NCBI GenBank assembly: GCA_016793325.1 | Contig: JAEUKI010000055.1 | Location: 62,001 to 126,000, forward strand | Length of the DNA: 64,000 nucleotides | Source: Myxococcales bacterium | GTDB lineage: Bacteria > Myxococcota_A > Polyangia > Polyangiales > Ga0077539 | Direction: 5' to 3' | Part shown: positions 16,317 through 23,961 of the stretch, in pieces | Position numbering within the stretch: the stretch's first letter is position 1 | Layout: every line of letters starts with the position of its first letter | Made by a program: the position numbers and the translations under genes | Notes under the pieces: model-generated | The model's database searches: none | The model's input: the letters and a program-made list of their open reading frames with translations, nothing else | What the model was told of the DNA's origin: nothing

Positions 16317-17144
16317 CTACCGACGCGACGCCCTGGGTTTTGTCTGGCGTTTCTCGACGCTCGCGCCCTTCGAGGCGCGCTCGCGCCCGTCCGCGGGCAA
16401 GAGCACGGCGAGCCGAACGACGTCGGCGCGGTTCGACGCGTCGAGCGTCGCGAAGATCGCCGCGAGGTGATTGCGCAGCGTATTGGGTGACAACCCGAGC
16501 GCCTCGGCGATCTGCGCGTTGGTGTGCCCGAGCGCGACGTGCTCGACGATCTCTCGCTGCCGTCGCGTGAGCCGTTGATCGACGCAGGCGAGCGCGACGG
16601 GCAAGCGCGCTCCGAGCGTCGATTCGAGCCCGCAAAACGCCGCGTCCGCGAGCGCGAGCGTCGGCGCGATCGACCGAAGCCACGCGAGCTCGTCGCGCGA
16701 GAAGCGGTCGCGCGTTCGTCGACCGAGCACGAGCGCCCCACGGATCGTCGAGCCCACGACGAAGTGCATCACGAGCGCCGTCGCGAGTCGTTGCGGACCG
16801 AGCGCCGTCCGTCGCCACACCTCGTGCGCGCGGGATCCTGGCGCGAGCGCCTCGTGGTCGGCCGCGACGTGCTCGTGCGCGATGGCGTACTCGCGGAGCG
16901 CCGCGAGCTCGACGGCGAGCGCGTCCCACTGCGAGACGCTCGCCATCATCGACGCGACCTCCACGCCTCGGAGCACCGCCGTGTCGAGCGAGACCCGCGG
17001 CGAGAGCGCGTGAACGCCCGCCGCGTCGAACGGGACAGCCTCGCCGACGACGTCCAGCGTGCGCTCGCGAACCTCGCGGAGCGTGCGCGCCGAGGCGAGC
17101 CGATGCGCGACGTCCACGGCCGTGGGCGGCGAAGGTGACTTCAC
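16317..17144 (-). CDS. LuxR-family transcriptional regulator with GAF-like sensor domain
   Basis: This 275-aa protein starts at GTG 17144. Residues about 10-185 look like a GAF-type sensor (LREVRERTLDVVGEAVPFDAAGV). Residues about 190-250 form a LuxR/NarL helix-turn-helix (LTRRQREIVEHVALGHTNAQ, then IAEALGLSPNTLRNHLAAIF). A basic tail follows. With no receiver domain it probably senses a ligand directly. It lies first in a three-gene run with the DUF4336 and amidohydrolase genes and is the obvious candidate regulator. Confidence 0.85.
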   Translation of the reverse strand: MKSPSPPTAVDVAHRLASARTLREVRERTLDVVGEAVPFDAAGVHALSPRVSLDTAVLRGVEVASMMASVSQWDALAVELAALREYAIAHEHVAADHEALAPGSRAHEVWRRTALGPQRLATALVMHFVVGSTIRGALVLGRRTRDRFSRDELAWLRSIAPTLALADAAFCGLESTLGARLPVALACVDQRLTRRQREIVEHVALGHTNAQIAEALGLSPNTLRNHLAAIFATLDASNRADVVRLAVLLPADGRERASKGASVEKRQTKPRASRR

Positions 17145-17257
17145 GCGCGAGGTATACCCGACCTCGGTGACGCCGACCCGCCGAGGACCAACGCAGCCGC
17201 AGCGGAGAGCCCGATCGAGCTCACCGCTGCGCTACGACAACCCCACCCCGGACAACA

Positions 17258-17270
17258 CACACACAATCAA
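17258..17270 (-). repeat. 13-mer motif TYGAWTNTGTGTG, copy 1
   Basis: On the minus strand this reads TTGATTGTGTGTG. It is the only exact copy outside a gene, 12 nt beyond the CCA end of the tRNA-Leu gene, within a short CA run. Confidence 0.7.
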
Positions 17271-17282
17271 GAGACCAACTGC

Positions 17283-17369
17283 TGGTGCGAGCGAAAGGAC
17301 TTGAACCTTCACGGGTGTTACCCCGCTGGAACCTGAATCCAGTGCGTCTGCCAATTCCGCCACGCTCGC
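17283..17369 (-). tRNA. tRNA-Leu (anticodon CAG)
   Basis: The minus strand folds as a class II tRNA. The acceptor stem GCGAGCG pairs with CGCTCGC, the anticodon loop TTCAGGT sits between CTGGA and TCCAG, a long variable arm (CGGGGTAACACCCG) follows, and then comes the T-arm GGTTCAAGTCC. The CCA end is encoded (17283-17285). Anticodon CAG reads CUG, a common Leu codon in GC-rich DNA. Confidence 0.97.
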
Positions 17370-17673
17370 GACGGGAGGCGGGCTTGTATGTCGATTGGAG
17401 CGCATCGTCAAGGAGCAACTTCGCGCGCACGGGCTCGCGAGCCCCACGTGACGCGCCTGGACGCGAAGGCCCATGCGCACTCGACGACGCCGGACAACGG
17501 CGTCAGTGAGAAACGCGCTACGCACCACGCGTCGATCGATCACGCCAATCGCTGAAATCGCTGCGAATCATCGAGGCTCCTTCGTTGGCACACGCAGTGC
17601 TGAGTGCTGGCTGCGAGTTCGAGTTCGTGACGCGCAGACAGCGCTGCGAACCCGACGCTGGAGGAAGCCAACG
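17370..17673. other. 304-bp gap between tRNA-Leu and a small gene
   Basis: This holds the upstream (promoter) side of the minus-strand tRNA-Leu gene and the leader of the 62-aa gene. A 7-bp stem GACGCCG/CGGCGTC with a 5-nt loop lies at 17486-17504. I see no open frame worth calling. A GAGGAAG ribosome-binding sequence lies at the right edge. Confidence 0.45.
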
Positions 17674-17862
17674 ATGTCTCACACTGACGGTTCGATCGAG
17701 CACCCCAACGACGCGCGTCGCGCGCTGCAGGTGCTGGCGAAGTCTGTCTTCAAAGAGTTGAAGCGCGGCGGTTACGACCGGGGCGAGATGGTCGCGTTCG
17801 CGAGCGAGCTGCTCGAGCTCGTCACGCGCGACGCCAAGAACATCGAAGCCGACGCGGAGTAG
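17674..17862 (+). CDS. small acidic helical protein, 62 aa, unknown function
   Basis: ATG 17674 follows GAGGAAG by 6 nt. The product is 62 aa, soluble and helical (DARRALQVLAKSVFKELKRG then EMVAFASELLELVTRDAK). The pattern is that of small conserved delta-proteobacterial proteins of unknown role; no motif allows a functional call. It ends 1 bp before the convergent MCE gene stops. Confidence 0.75.
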   Translation: MSHTDGSIEHPNDARRALQVLAKSVFKELKRGGYDRGEMVAFASELLELVTRDAKNIEADAE

Positions 17863-17863
17863 C

Positions 17864-18880
17864 TCACTCGCGCCAGAAGAACTTCCACGGGTTGTGCTTG
17901 AGGTCGCGGACGAGCTCTTGGAGGTCGTCGTAGACCTCTTCGTCCATGAGCAGCGCGCCCACCGTTCCGCGGCCTTGGCGGATGTGCTGGCTCACGCGCT
18001 GGGCGTCGCCTGCGATCGTGTCCGCGCGTCGCGCGATCGAGCGCACGTCGCGGAGCGTCGCCTGAACGTCTTGAATCTGCGCGTCGCCGATCCCGTTGGC
18101 GATGCGATTGGCGTTGGCCATGAGCGCCCGCGCGTCGCGCGACAACGGAGGAACCTCCCTGTCGATCGTCGCGAGCACGCTCTCGGCGCGGGCCATGATC
18201 CGCCGCACTTCGGCGCCGTCGACGTACCGAGCGCGCGCGGCGTTGACGAGCCCGTCGCCGTCGCGAATGAGCTGGTCTGTGTCCTCGAGCAGTCGATCGA
18301 TCCGCGAGCCGTTGCGCGCGAGCAGGTCGTTCGTGTGCTGGAGCGTCCCGGCGAGGTTGTGGACGATCCCGCGGATCTGATCGCGGTTCGACGCGACGCC
18401 TGCGACGGCTTCATCGAGCAGCGTGTACGCGCGCGCGACGAACAGGTCGATGCGCGGCGGTCCCATCCCGACGGCGATCGTGTTGGCCGCGATCTGATCG
18501 TTGCCCGTGCCAGGATCGATCGCGAGAAACTGCTCGCCGAGCACGCCCTGCGTCGTCACGTAGAACTCCGCGTTGCGGTGGATCTCTCGGTGGTAGCGCT
18601 CTTCGACCATGATCTTCGCGCGCACGAGCGTCCTGCGCCCCGTGAGCGGGTCCGGCGGCGACGCGCGAAACTCGAGGGCTTCGATCGTGCCCACGCGCAC
18701 GCCCGCCATCTTCACTGGGGCGCCGGGCTGGATTCCTCCAGGGTTTTCGAAGTCCACGAAGAGCGCGAAGCGCTTTTGAAACGTGATCCCGCCCATCACG
18801 AGGATGAGCGCGGCGAGCAGCGAGACGCCCACCAGGATCAACATCCCGACCTTCACTTCGATCGACTTGGTCGCGGCCAT
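17864..18880 (-). CDS. mlaD: MCE (MlaD) domain lipid-transport protein
   Basis: This 338-aa protein has one N-terminal signal-anchor helix (VGMLILVGVSLLAALILVMGGI), then a single MCE domain (about 38-115, with FENPGGIQPGAPVKMAGVRV and TTQGVLGEQFLAI). A long helical C-terminal part (about 150-320) follows, with repeated ARxxx/ADTIA patterns typical of the coiled tail of MlaD homologues. These proteins form a periplasmic ring on the MlaE/MlaF complex that conducts lipids. It is the third gene of an operon after a dehydrogenase and an MlaF-like ATPase, 40 bp from the latter. No permease is included. Confidence 0.9.
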   Translation of the reverse strand: MAATKSIEVKVGMLILVGVSLLAALILVMGGITFQKRFALFVDFENPGGIQPGAPVKMAGVRVGTIEALEFRASPPDPLTGRRTLVRAKIMVEERYHREIHRNAEFYVTTQGVLGEQFLAIDPGTGNDQIAANTIAVGMGPPRIDLFVARAYTLLDEAVAGVASNRDQIRGIVHNLAGTLQHTNDLLARNGSRIDRLLEDTDQLIRDGDGLVNAARARYVDGAEVRRIMARAESVLATIDREVPPLSRDARALMANANRIANGIGDAQIQDVQATLRDVRSIARRADTIAGDAQRVSQHIRQGRGTVGALLMDEEVYDDLQELVRDLKHNPWKFFWRE

Positions 18881-18920
18881 GACTACTCCCGCAGCGTAGC
18901 TGATTTCTCGGGCGAAGCGC

Positions 18921-19667
18921 TCACACGTCCATCGGCCCGTCCGCTTCGCCGCGGATGAACTGGTGGACGATCGCGTCTTGTTCGTCTTCGAGAAACTCCT
19001 TCGGCGTCCCCACTTTTCGCAGCCGACCTTTGTAGAGAAACGCGACGCGGTCCGCGATCGAGAAGATCGACGTCAGGTCGTGCGACACGACGATCGAGGT
19101 CACGCCGAGCTTGTCGCTGAGCTCGCGGATGAGCTTGTCCACGCGCCGCGCGCTCACGGGGTCGAGCGACGTCGTGGGCTCATCGAAGAGGACGTACCGC
19201 GGATCGACGGTGAGGGCGCGGGCGATGGCGACGCGCTTTCGCATTCCGTCGCCCAATTCAGCGGGATACCGCTCGCTGAACTCCGCCATGTGCACCTGCT
19301 CGAGCCTGCGCTTGGCCTCGTGGAGCGCTTCTTTTTGCGCGAGCCCTCGGTGCTTGCGCAGGGGCAACGCGACGTTCTCCGCGCACGTCATCGAGTCGAA
19401 GAGCGTGGCGTGTTGAAACACCATCGCGCACACCTTTCGGATTCGATAGAGCTGCGCTTCGTCGAGCTTCGAGACGTCGTCGCCGTCGAGCCAGATCTCG
19501 CCAGAGTCGGGCTTGAGCAGGCCGATCAGGTGCTTGATGAGCACGGATTTTCCAGCGCCCGACGAGCCGATGATGAAGAACACCTCGCCGTCGCGGATCG
19601 TCAGGTCGACGCCGTCGAGCACCGTCTTCGGGCCGAACGCCTTTCGAATCTGCTTGAACTCGATCAT
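18921..19667 (-). CDS. mlaF: MlaF-like ABC ATPase with altered signature motif
   Basis: This 248-aa protein has Walker A GSSGAGKS, Q-loop VFQHATLFDSMTC, Walker B VLFDEPTTSLDP and an intact H-loop VVSHDLTSI. These place it in the MlaF lipid-transport family. The ABC signature, normally LSGGM, reads LGDGMRKR, a change of two conserved residues in the loop that contacts the ATP gamma-phosphate of the partner subunit. ATG 19667 was taken as the start because the family begins with an FKQIRKAFG-type strand. It lies 26 bp after the dehydrogenase gene and 40 bp before mlaD, with no permease gene adjacent. Confidence 0.88.
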   Translation of the reverse strand: MIEFKQIRKAFGPKTVLDGVDLTIRDGEVFFIIGSSGAGKSVLIKHLIGLLKPDSGEIWLDGDDVSKLDEAQLYRIRKVCAMVFQHATLFDSMTCAENVALPLRKHRGLAQKEALHEAKRRLEQVHMAEFSERYPAELGDGMRKRVAIARALTVDPRYVLFDEPTTSLDPVSARRVDKLIRELSDKLGVTSIVVSHDLTSIFSIADRVAFLYKGRLRKVGTPKEFLEDEQDAIVHQFIRGEADGPMDV

Positions 19668-19693
19668 GACGGCTCGACGCGAAACGCCCTCGC

Positions 19694-20662
19694 TTACGGA
19701 GCGACCAACACTTTGAGCGAGCCCTTGCTTCGCGCGTGGTCGAACGCGCGCTCGCCCTCGTCGAGCGAGTAGCGCGCTTCGATCAACGGCGTCGGGTCGA
19801 TGCGCCCGTTGGCGAGCATGGTCACGGCGCGCGTCATGTCGCCGCACCGCGAGCCGACGACGGTGATCTCGTCGACCACGAGCCGCGCGGTGTCGATCGT
19901 GACCGCCTCGGCCACTGTGCTCTTCAACACGAGGGTGCCCCGCGGGGCGGTGAGCGAGAGCGCCCGCGCGAGGCCCGACGAAGACCCCGTCGCGTCCACG
20001 GTCAACGGCGCTCGAAGCGCGCGCGTCGCGTGCTCGTCGAGCGACGACTCGAGCGCCGCACGGCAGCCCGCGTTGCGCGCGATGGCGAGCTTTCGCTCGT
20101 GGTGGCCGATCACCATCGTGTCGACGCCCGCGCCTCGCAGCGAGAGGGCGATCAAGAGCCCGAGCTTTCCGTCGCCCACGACGATCGCGTTCGCGGGAAC
20201 GGACAACGACAGCGCGTCGAGCACGTGGAGCGCCGCCGCCACGGGCTCTGCGAACACCGCGCGCTCGTCCGCGAGCCCGTCCCCGAGCGCCACGAGGCAA
20301 CGCTCGGGGATCGCGAGTCGCTCGGCGAGCGCCCCGTCCCTCGCGAGGATCCCGAGCACCGAGCGCGAGGCGCAGTGGTGACCGTCGCGCGCGAGGCAAT
20401 CGTCGCACGCGCCGCAGCCCGCGTTGATGTCCGCGACCACGCGCCGGCCGCGGAGCGAAGGGGTGTCGCACTCGAGCACAGTGCCGACGAACTCGTGGCC
20501 GATGACGCCAGAATACCCCATGTATCCCCGCGCAAGTTGAATATCGGTGTCGCAAATGCCAGCGAGGTCGACGCGCACGATCGCCTCGCCGCTCCGCCGC
20601 TCGGGCGCTGCGCGCTCGCGGTCGAGCGTCACCGTTTGTTTGTCGAGAACGAGCGCGCGCAT
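19694..20662 (-). CDS. zinc-dependent medium-chain alcohol dehydrogenase family protein
   Basis: This 322-aa protein has catalytic-zinc residues Cys37 (AGICDTD), His56 and Glu57 (GHEFVG), and a structural zinc site of four Cys (83, 86, 89, 97) in GCGACDDCLARDGHHC. A Rossmann segment VVGDGKLGLLIA follows; its GxGxxG is altered to GDGKLG. It is shorter than the usual 340-360 aa. The substrate is unknown; the layout suits a threonine or sorbitol dehydrogenase-like enzyme. ATG 20662 has AGAGGA upstream. It is first in the run with mlaF and mlaD. Confidence 0.88.
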   Translation of the reverse strand: MRALVLDKQTVTLDRERAAPERRSGEAIVRVDLAGICDTDIQLARGYMGYSGVIGHEFVGTVLECDTPSLRGRRVVADINAGCGACDDCLARDGHHCASRSVLGILARDGALAERLAIPERCLVALGDGLADERAVFAEPVAAALHVLDALSLSVPANAIVVGDGKLGLLIALSLRGAGVDTMVIGHHERKLAIARNAGCRAALESSLDEHATRALRAPLTVDATGSSSGLARALSLTAPRGTLVLKSTVAEAVTIDTARLVVDEITVVGSRCGDMTRAVTMLANGRIDPTPLIEARYSLDEGERAFDHARSKGSLKVLVAP

Positions 20663-20746
20663 AGCAGGGATCCTCTTTCGCGGAGGCTCCGTAGCACACT
20701 CGGGGAGCTTTACGTTGGCCGCGAGACGCACTAGGGCAGCGTCGCT

Positions 20747-21526
20747 ATGAATCTCATCGGCCCTCACGGGCTGCGACACGGCGCTGTGCACGTGACGCAT
20801 CACCCGATTCCTCACGTGGACGGCTACCGCGTGGTGCGAACGTACGTCCCTGCGCAAGCGAAGACCGCGGGGCGCGCGCGTCCGCTCGTCGTGATGTTCG
20901 ACGGACAAAACGTGTTCGACGACGAGCCGTCGTTCGCGGGCGGCTGGCACATGCACGCCGCGGTCGAGCGCCTCGCGCGCGTGCGCAGGCCCGCGCCCAT
21001 CGTCGTCGCCGTCGACCACGGACACGACAAGCGCATCAACGAACTCACCTGGGTCACGACTCGCTTCGGAGAGCCGAAGCTCGATCCGCTCACGGATTGG
21101 ATCGCGGACGTGCTCGTTCCCGCGGCGAGGGCGCAGTTCGACATCGACGCGGGGCCGAGCGGAGTCGTGATCGGCGGCTCGTCGATGGGCGGGCTCGCGG
21201 CGATGTACGCGCACTTGCGACGGCCCGACGCGTTTGGTCGCGTGCTCGCGATGTCGCCTTCGTTTTGGATGGGCTCGGGCGCGATCTTCGACGTGGCCGA
21301 GAAGACCCCGCGCCCCTGGGCCACGCGGGTCTATCTCGACGCAGGAAAACGCGAAGCCAAGGGCTCGCTCGCCCGCGACGCCGCGCGCATGTCCGAGCTC
21401 CTCGCGCGCCGCGGATGGCGGCAAGGCGACGACCTCCACCTACGCATCGACCCCCGAGGAACGCACAGCGAGCGCTCGTGGCGCCGTCGCGCGACCGGGG
21501 CCCTTCGCTACGTGCTCTCGCGATAG
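20747..21526 (+). CDS. alpha/beta-hydrolase esterase (EsteraseD/Fes-like)
   Basis: This 259-aa protein has the nucleophile elbow GSSMG (Ser146), the strand LVVMFDGQNVFDD ahead of it, and a late His in GTHSERSW (about 235), forming a Ser-Asp-His triad of the putative-esterase family. Members hydrolyse acyl or siderophore esters or act as cytosolic carboxylesterases. No signal peptide is present, so it is probably cytoplasmic. It is divergent from the dehydrogenase operon (84 bp gap). Confidence 0.85.
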   Translation: MNLIGPHGLRHGAVHVTHHPIPHVDGYRVVRTYVPAQAKTAGRARPLVVMFDGQNVFDDEPSFAGGWHMHAAVERLARVRRPAPIVVAVDHGHDKRINELTWVTTRFGEPKLDPLTDWIADVLVPAARAQFDIDAGPSGVVIGGSSMGGLAAMYAHLRRPDAFGRVLAMSPSFWMGSGAIFDVAEKTPRPWATRVYLDAGKREAKGSLARDAARMSELLARRGWRQGDDLHLRIDPRGTHSERSWRRRATGALRYVLSR

Positions 21527-21548
21527 CGATCGCCGCGCAGCTGGGATT

Positions 21549-21695
21549 TCACTCGCCGATCGCGTTGGCCGCGAGGAGGATGAGCATCAACGCAAACGCG
21601 AGGCTGGCCGCGCCGACGCCGATGAGCTTCGTCGCGTTCCAGTTCATCTGCGGGTCGTTGCCGGACGGATCGGTGACTTCGCTCTTGGACGACAT
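21549..21695 (-). CDS. 48-aa single-span membrane peptide (small gene)
   Basis: ATG 21695 to TGA 21549 encodes 48 aa: a polar N-terminus (MSSKSEVTDPSGNDPQMNWN), then a hydrophobic helix (ATKLIGVGAASLAFALMLI followed by LLAANAIGE). An AGGAG sequence lies about 11 nt upstream, with a GAAGGG closer in. Codon use and the clean topology (polar N-tail, one helix, short polar C-end) support a real gene. It is convergent with the esterase gene 22 bp away and has its own 221-bp upstream region shared with the phosphoesterase. The function is unknown; homologues might be small respiratory or stress membrane peptides. Confidence 0.65.
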   Translation of the reverse strand: MSSKSEVTDPSGNDPQMNWNATKLIGVGAASLAFALMLILLAANAIGE

Positions 21696-21916
21696 AACCC
21701 TTCATTCTCCTGAAAAGAACGCCCAGCCGGGCTTCGGCGACGGCTTCGCATGGCGGCCTATCGCAGTCAACGGAAAGCACTGCGCTCGAACAGCTCTTCG
21801 CGACATTTCACTGGGTTTCGAAGCGACAGAATACCGCAAGAAATCGGAGCACTTCTCTCGAAGAAGGGATGGCCCGACCGTCCCGGTTCGGCTAGCCTAC
21901 AACTTCAATAACGAAG

Positions 21917-23065
21917 GTGACGAACGAGGCCTCAAAAAGCTCCCTCGTGGTGGTGATCGGCGACATTCACGGCCGGTTCCACCGCGTGCGCGAGTGGATC
22001 GCAGCGCTCGAGAGCGCCCGCGGTCGTTCGGCATCGCTCGTGCTCGCCGTGGGGGACGTCGAGGCGTTTCTCACCGCGGATGACCACCGTCGCAAGGCCG
22101 CCAAGCGGGCGATGCCTGCGGAGTTTGCGGACTACGTCTCGGGTCGTTGCGCCTTCGAGCGCCCGCTGCACTTCATCGGCGGCAACAACGAAGACTTCGA
22201 AGCGCTCCACGCGATTCCGGACGGCGGGCTCGTCGCGCCGAACCTGCACTTTCTCGGGCGCGTCGGCGCTCAGTCGATCTCGGGCTTCGACGTCGCGTGG
22301 CTCTCGGGCATCTACGCGCCGAGGTATGTCGACAAACCATTGCTCCCGCCGACGACGCCCGACGCGTGTCGACAGGCGGGGTACTTCCGACACGATGAAG
22401 TCCGCGCGCTCGACGGCGTCGCGAGCGCCGACATCGTCCTGACCCACGAGTGGCCGCGGGGGCTCGCGTCGCGCGCGCCCGCCGCGTCACGCGGGATTCA
22501 CAAGGACTTTCGCGCGTTTCACACGCCGTGGATCGGCAACCAGGTGTCTCGCTCGCTCGTCGAGCGCATGCGCCCGCGGTGGCTCTTCTGCGGACACTCG
22601 CACGTTCCGTTCGCGACCGTTCTCCGCCACGCAGACGGGACCGAGACCCGCATCGCGTGCCTCGATCAGGCCTCGCGCGCCGACGGCGCCGTGTTCTGGA
22701 CCGAGTGGCGCGACGGCCGCGCAGTGCTCGCCGGCTGGGGCACGAGCGGCGAAGCTTGTTGGCGCGAAGGTCAACCGTGGGACGAGCGCCGCACGCCGCA
22801 CGCGGGCGTCGCGTCGAAGACCCCGCAGCCCCACCGCGCCGGGACGCCGAGCGAGCCGATGAGTCGGCCCGACGTCAGCCAGCGCACATCGAGCGTTCAA
22901 CAGCGGACGCGGCGCGACGCCGACACGAGCGGACCGCACAGCACGCGACGGGTTCCTCCGATCACGGGCACGCACTCGACCGCCGCTGCGCGCGAGGCGC
23001 CTCGCGCGGATGAACCTGCGATCGCGCACGAGCTCGAGCGCAAGGCCGCCGGGGGAGAGCGCTGA
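21917..23065 (+). CDS. DBR1-like metallophosphoesterase (lariat-debranching enzyme family)
   Basis: This protein is 382 aa with a GTG start. Residues 10-240 carry DBR1 marks in order: GDIHG (15-19), GDVEA (46-50, DBR1 has GDFQA), FIGGNNE (86-92), GGLVAPNLHFLG (103-114), LSGIY, RHDEV, DIVLTHEWPRG (172-182), RPRWLFCGHSHVPFA. The order and the shared WPR, VAPN and SGI blocks go beyond generic calcineurin-fold motifs. The usual GNHE His is Asn (91), which may alter catalysis. Residues 275-382 are a low-complexity tail. It is first in a three-gene coupled operon with a binding protein and a histidine kinase. I see no ribosome-binding sequence. Confidence 0.75.
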   Translation: MTNEASKSSLVVVIGDIHGRFHRVREWIAALESARGRSASLVLAVGDVEAFLTADDHRRKAAKRAMPAEFADYVSGRCAFERPLHFIGGNNEDFEALHAIPDGGLVAPNLHFLGRVGAQSISGFDVAWLSGIYAPRYVDKPLLPPTTPDACRQAGYFRHDEVRALDGVASADIVLTHEWPRGLASRAPAASRGIHKDFRAFHTPWIGNQVSRSLVERMRPRWLFCGHSHVPFATVLRHADGTETRIACLDQASRADGAVFWTEWRDGRAVLAGWGTSGEACWREGQPWDERRTPHAGVASKTPQPHRAGTPSEPMSRPDVSQRTSSVQQRTRRDADTSGPHSTRRVPPITGTHSTAAAREAPRADEPAIAHELERKAAGGER

Positions 23066-23961
23066 ACAGGCGCTCGGTCGCGATCGCCGCGACGCTGTCT
23101 GCGGTCGCGCTCGCGGTCGCGATCGGCGCCGAGTCGAGCAAGCGCCCGCCGAGCGACTCACCAGCGTCCACCGCGAGTCCACGCGCGAGCGAGAGCACGC
23201 TCGAGGTCGCTGGGTCGGGGTCGAATTTGCCCCTCACGCGAAAGCTCCTCGAAGCGTGGCGCGCGCGCACGCAGAGCGAGTTCGTCATGCACGCGAGCAT
23301 CGGGAGCACGGGAGCCGTGCAGGCCGTGCGCGATCGCGCGGTGCACATCGGACTCTTGTCGAGGCCGCTCTCGCGCGAAGAGCGCGAAGGGCCCGCGGCG
23401 ACGCTGACCCAACACCCGTACGCGTGGTCGATCGTCGTGTTCGGCGCGCATCCGTCGGTGCGCGATCGCTCGATCACGACGCGCGAGGTCGTCGCGCTCG
23501 TTCGCGGTGAGCCGAGCGCTTGGAGCGACGGCGCGTCGAGGGTGTTTCTCTCGCGCGAGCGCGGCGATTCGAGCCATCGCGCGGCGATCACGCGGCTCGC
23601 TGGGTTTCGCGAAGCCGAGCGCGACGCGCAAGACTCTTCTCGATTTCGTGTGCTGTATTCAGACGTCGAGCTCCGCTTCGCGCTATTGGGAACCGCGGGC
23701 TCCGTCGGGCTCACGGACCTCGGCGCAGGCTCGATCGATCACCTTCCGCTCGTGGCGCTCGCGCTCGACGGGGTCGCGCCCACCAAAGAAAACGCGAGCG
23801 CCGGTCGCTACCCGTTGGTCAAGCCGTTCGTCGCGCTCGCGCACCGAGCGACGCACCCGCTAGCCGAGAGTTTCCTGAGATTTCTACGGTCGGACGAGGC
23901 TCGGACCCTCGTCGAAGCGACGGGCTTTCTCGCGACCGAGCCCGCGGGAGGTGTCCTGTGA
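23062..23961 (+). CDS. PstS-like periplasmic substrate-binding protein (probable CTG start)
   Basis: No ATG, GTG or TTG in this frame precedes the signal-like segment (NRRSVAIAATLSAVALAVAI). The CTG at 23062 overlaps the previous TGA (CTGA) and has GGGGGAG just upstream, so I take it as the start (299 aa). If a conventional start is required, the TTG at 23221 would lose the signal peptide. The mature domain starts LEVAGSGSNLPLTRKL, the PstS-like phosphate-pocket strand, and continues with IGSTGAVQAVRDRAVHIGLL and SVGLTDLG. It probably binds an anion or small ligand for the next gene product, a histidine kinase. Confidence 0.7.
   Translation: MNRRSVAIAATLSAVALAVAIGAESSKRPPSDSPASTASPRASESTLEVAGSGSNLPLTRKLLEAWRARTQSEFVMHASIGSTGAVQAVRDRAVHIGLLSRPLSREEREGPAATLTQHPYAWSIVVFGAHPSVRDRSITTREVVALVRGEPSAWSDGASRVFLSRERGDSSHRAAITRLAGFREAERDAQDSSRFRVLYSDVELRFALLGTAGSVGLTDLGAGSIDHLPLVALALDGVAPTKENASAGRYPLVKPFVALAHRATHPLAESFLRFLRSDEARTLVEATGFLATEPAGGVL
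23640..23652 (+). repeat. near copy (one mismatch) of the TYGAWTNTGTGTG 13-mer
   Basis: This reads TCGATTTCGTGTG, with C for T at position 8, inside the PstS-like gene. Confidence 0.4.
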
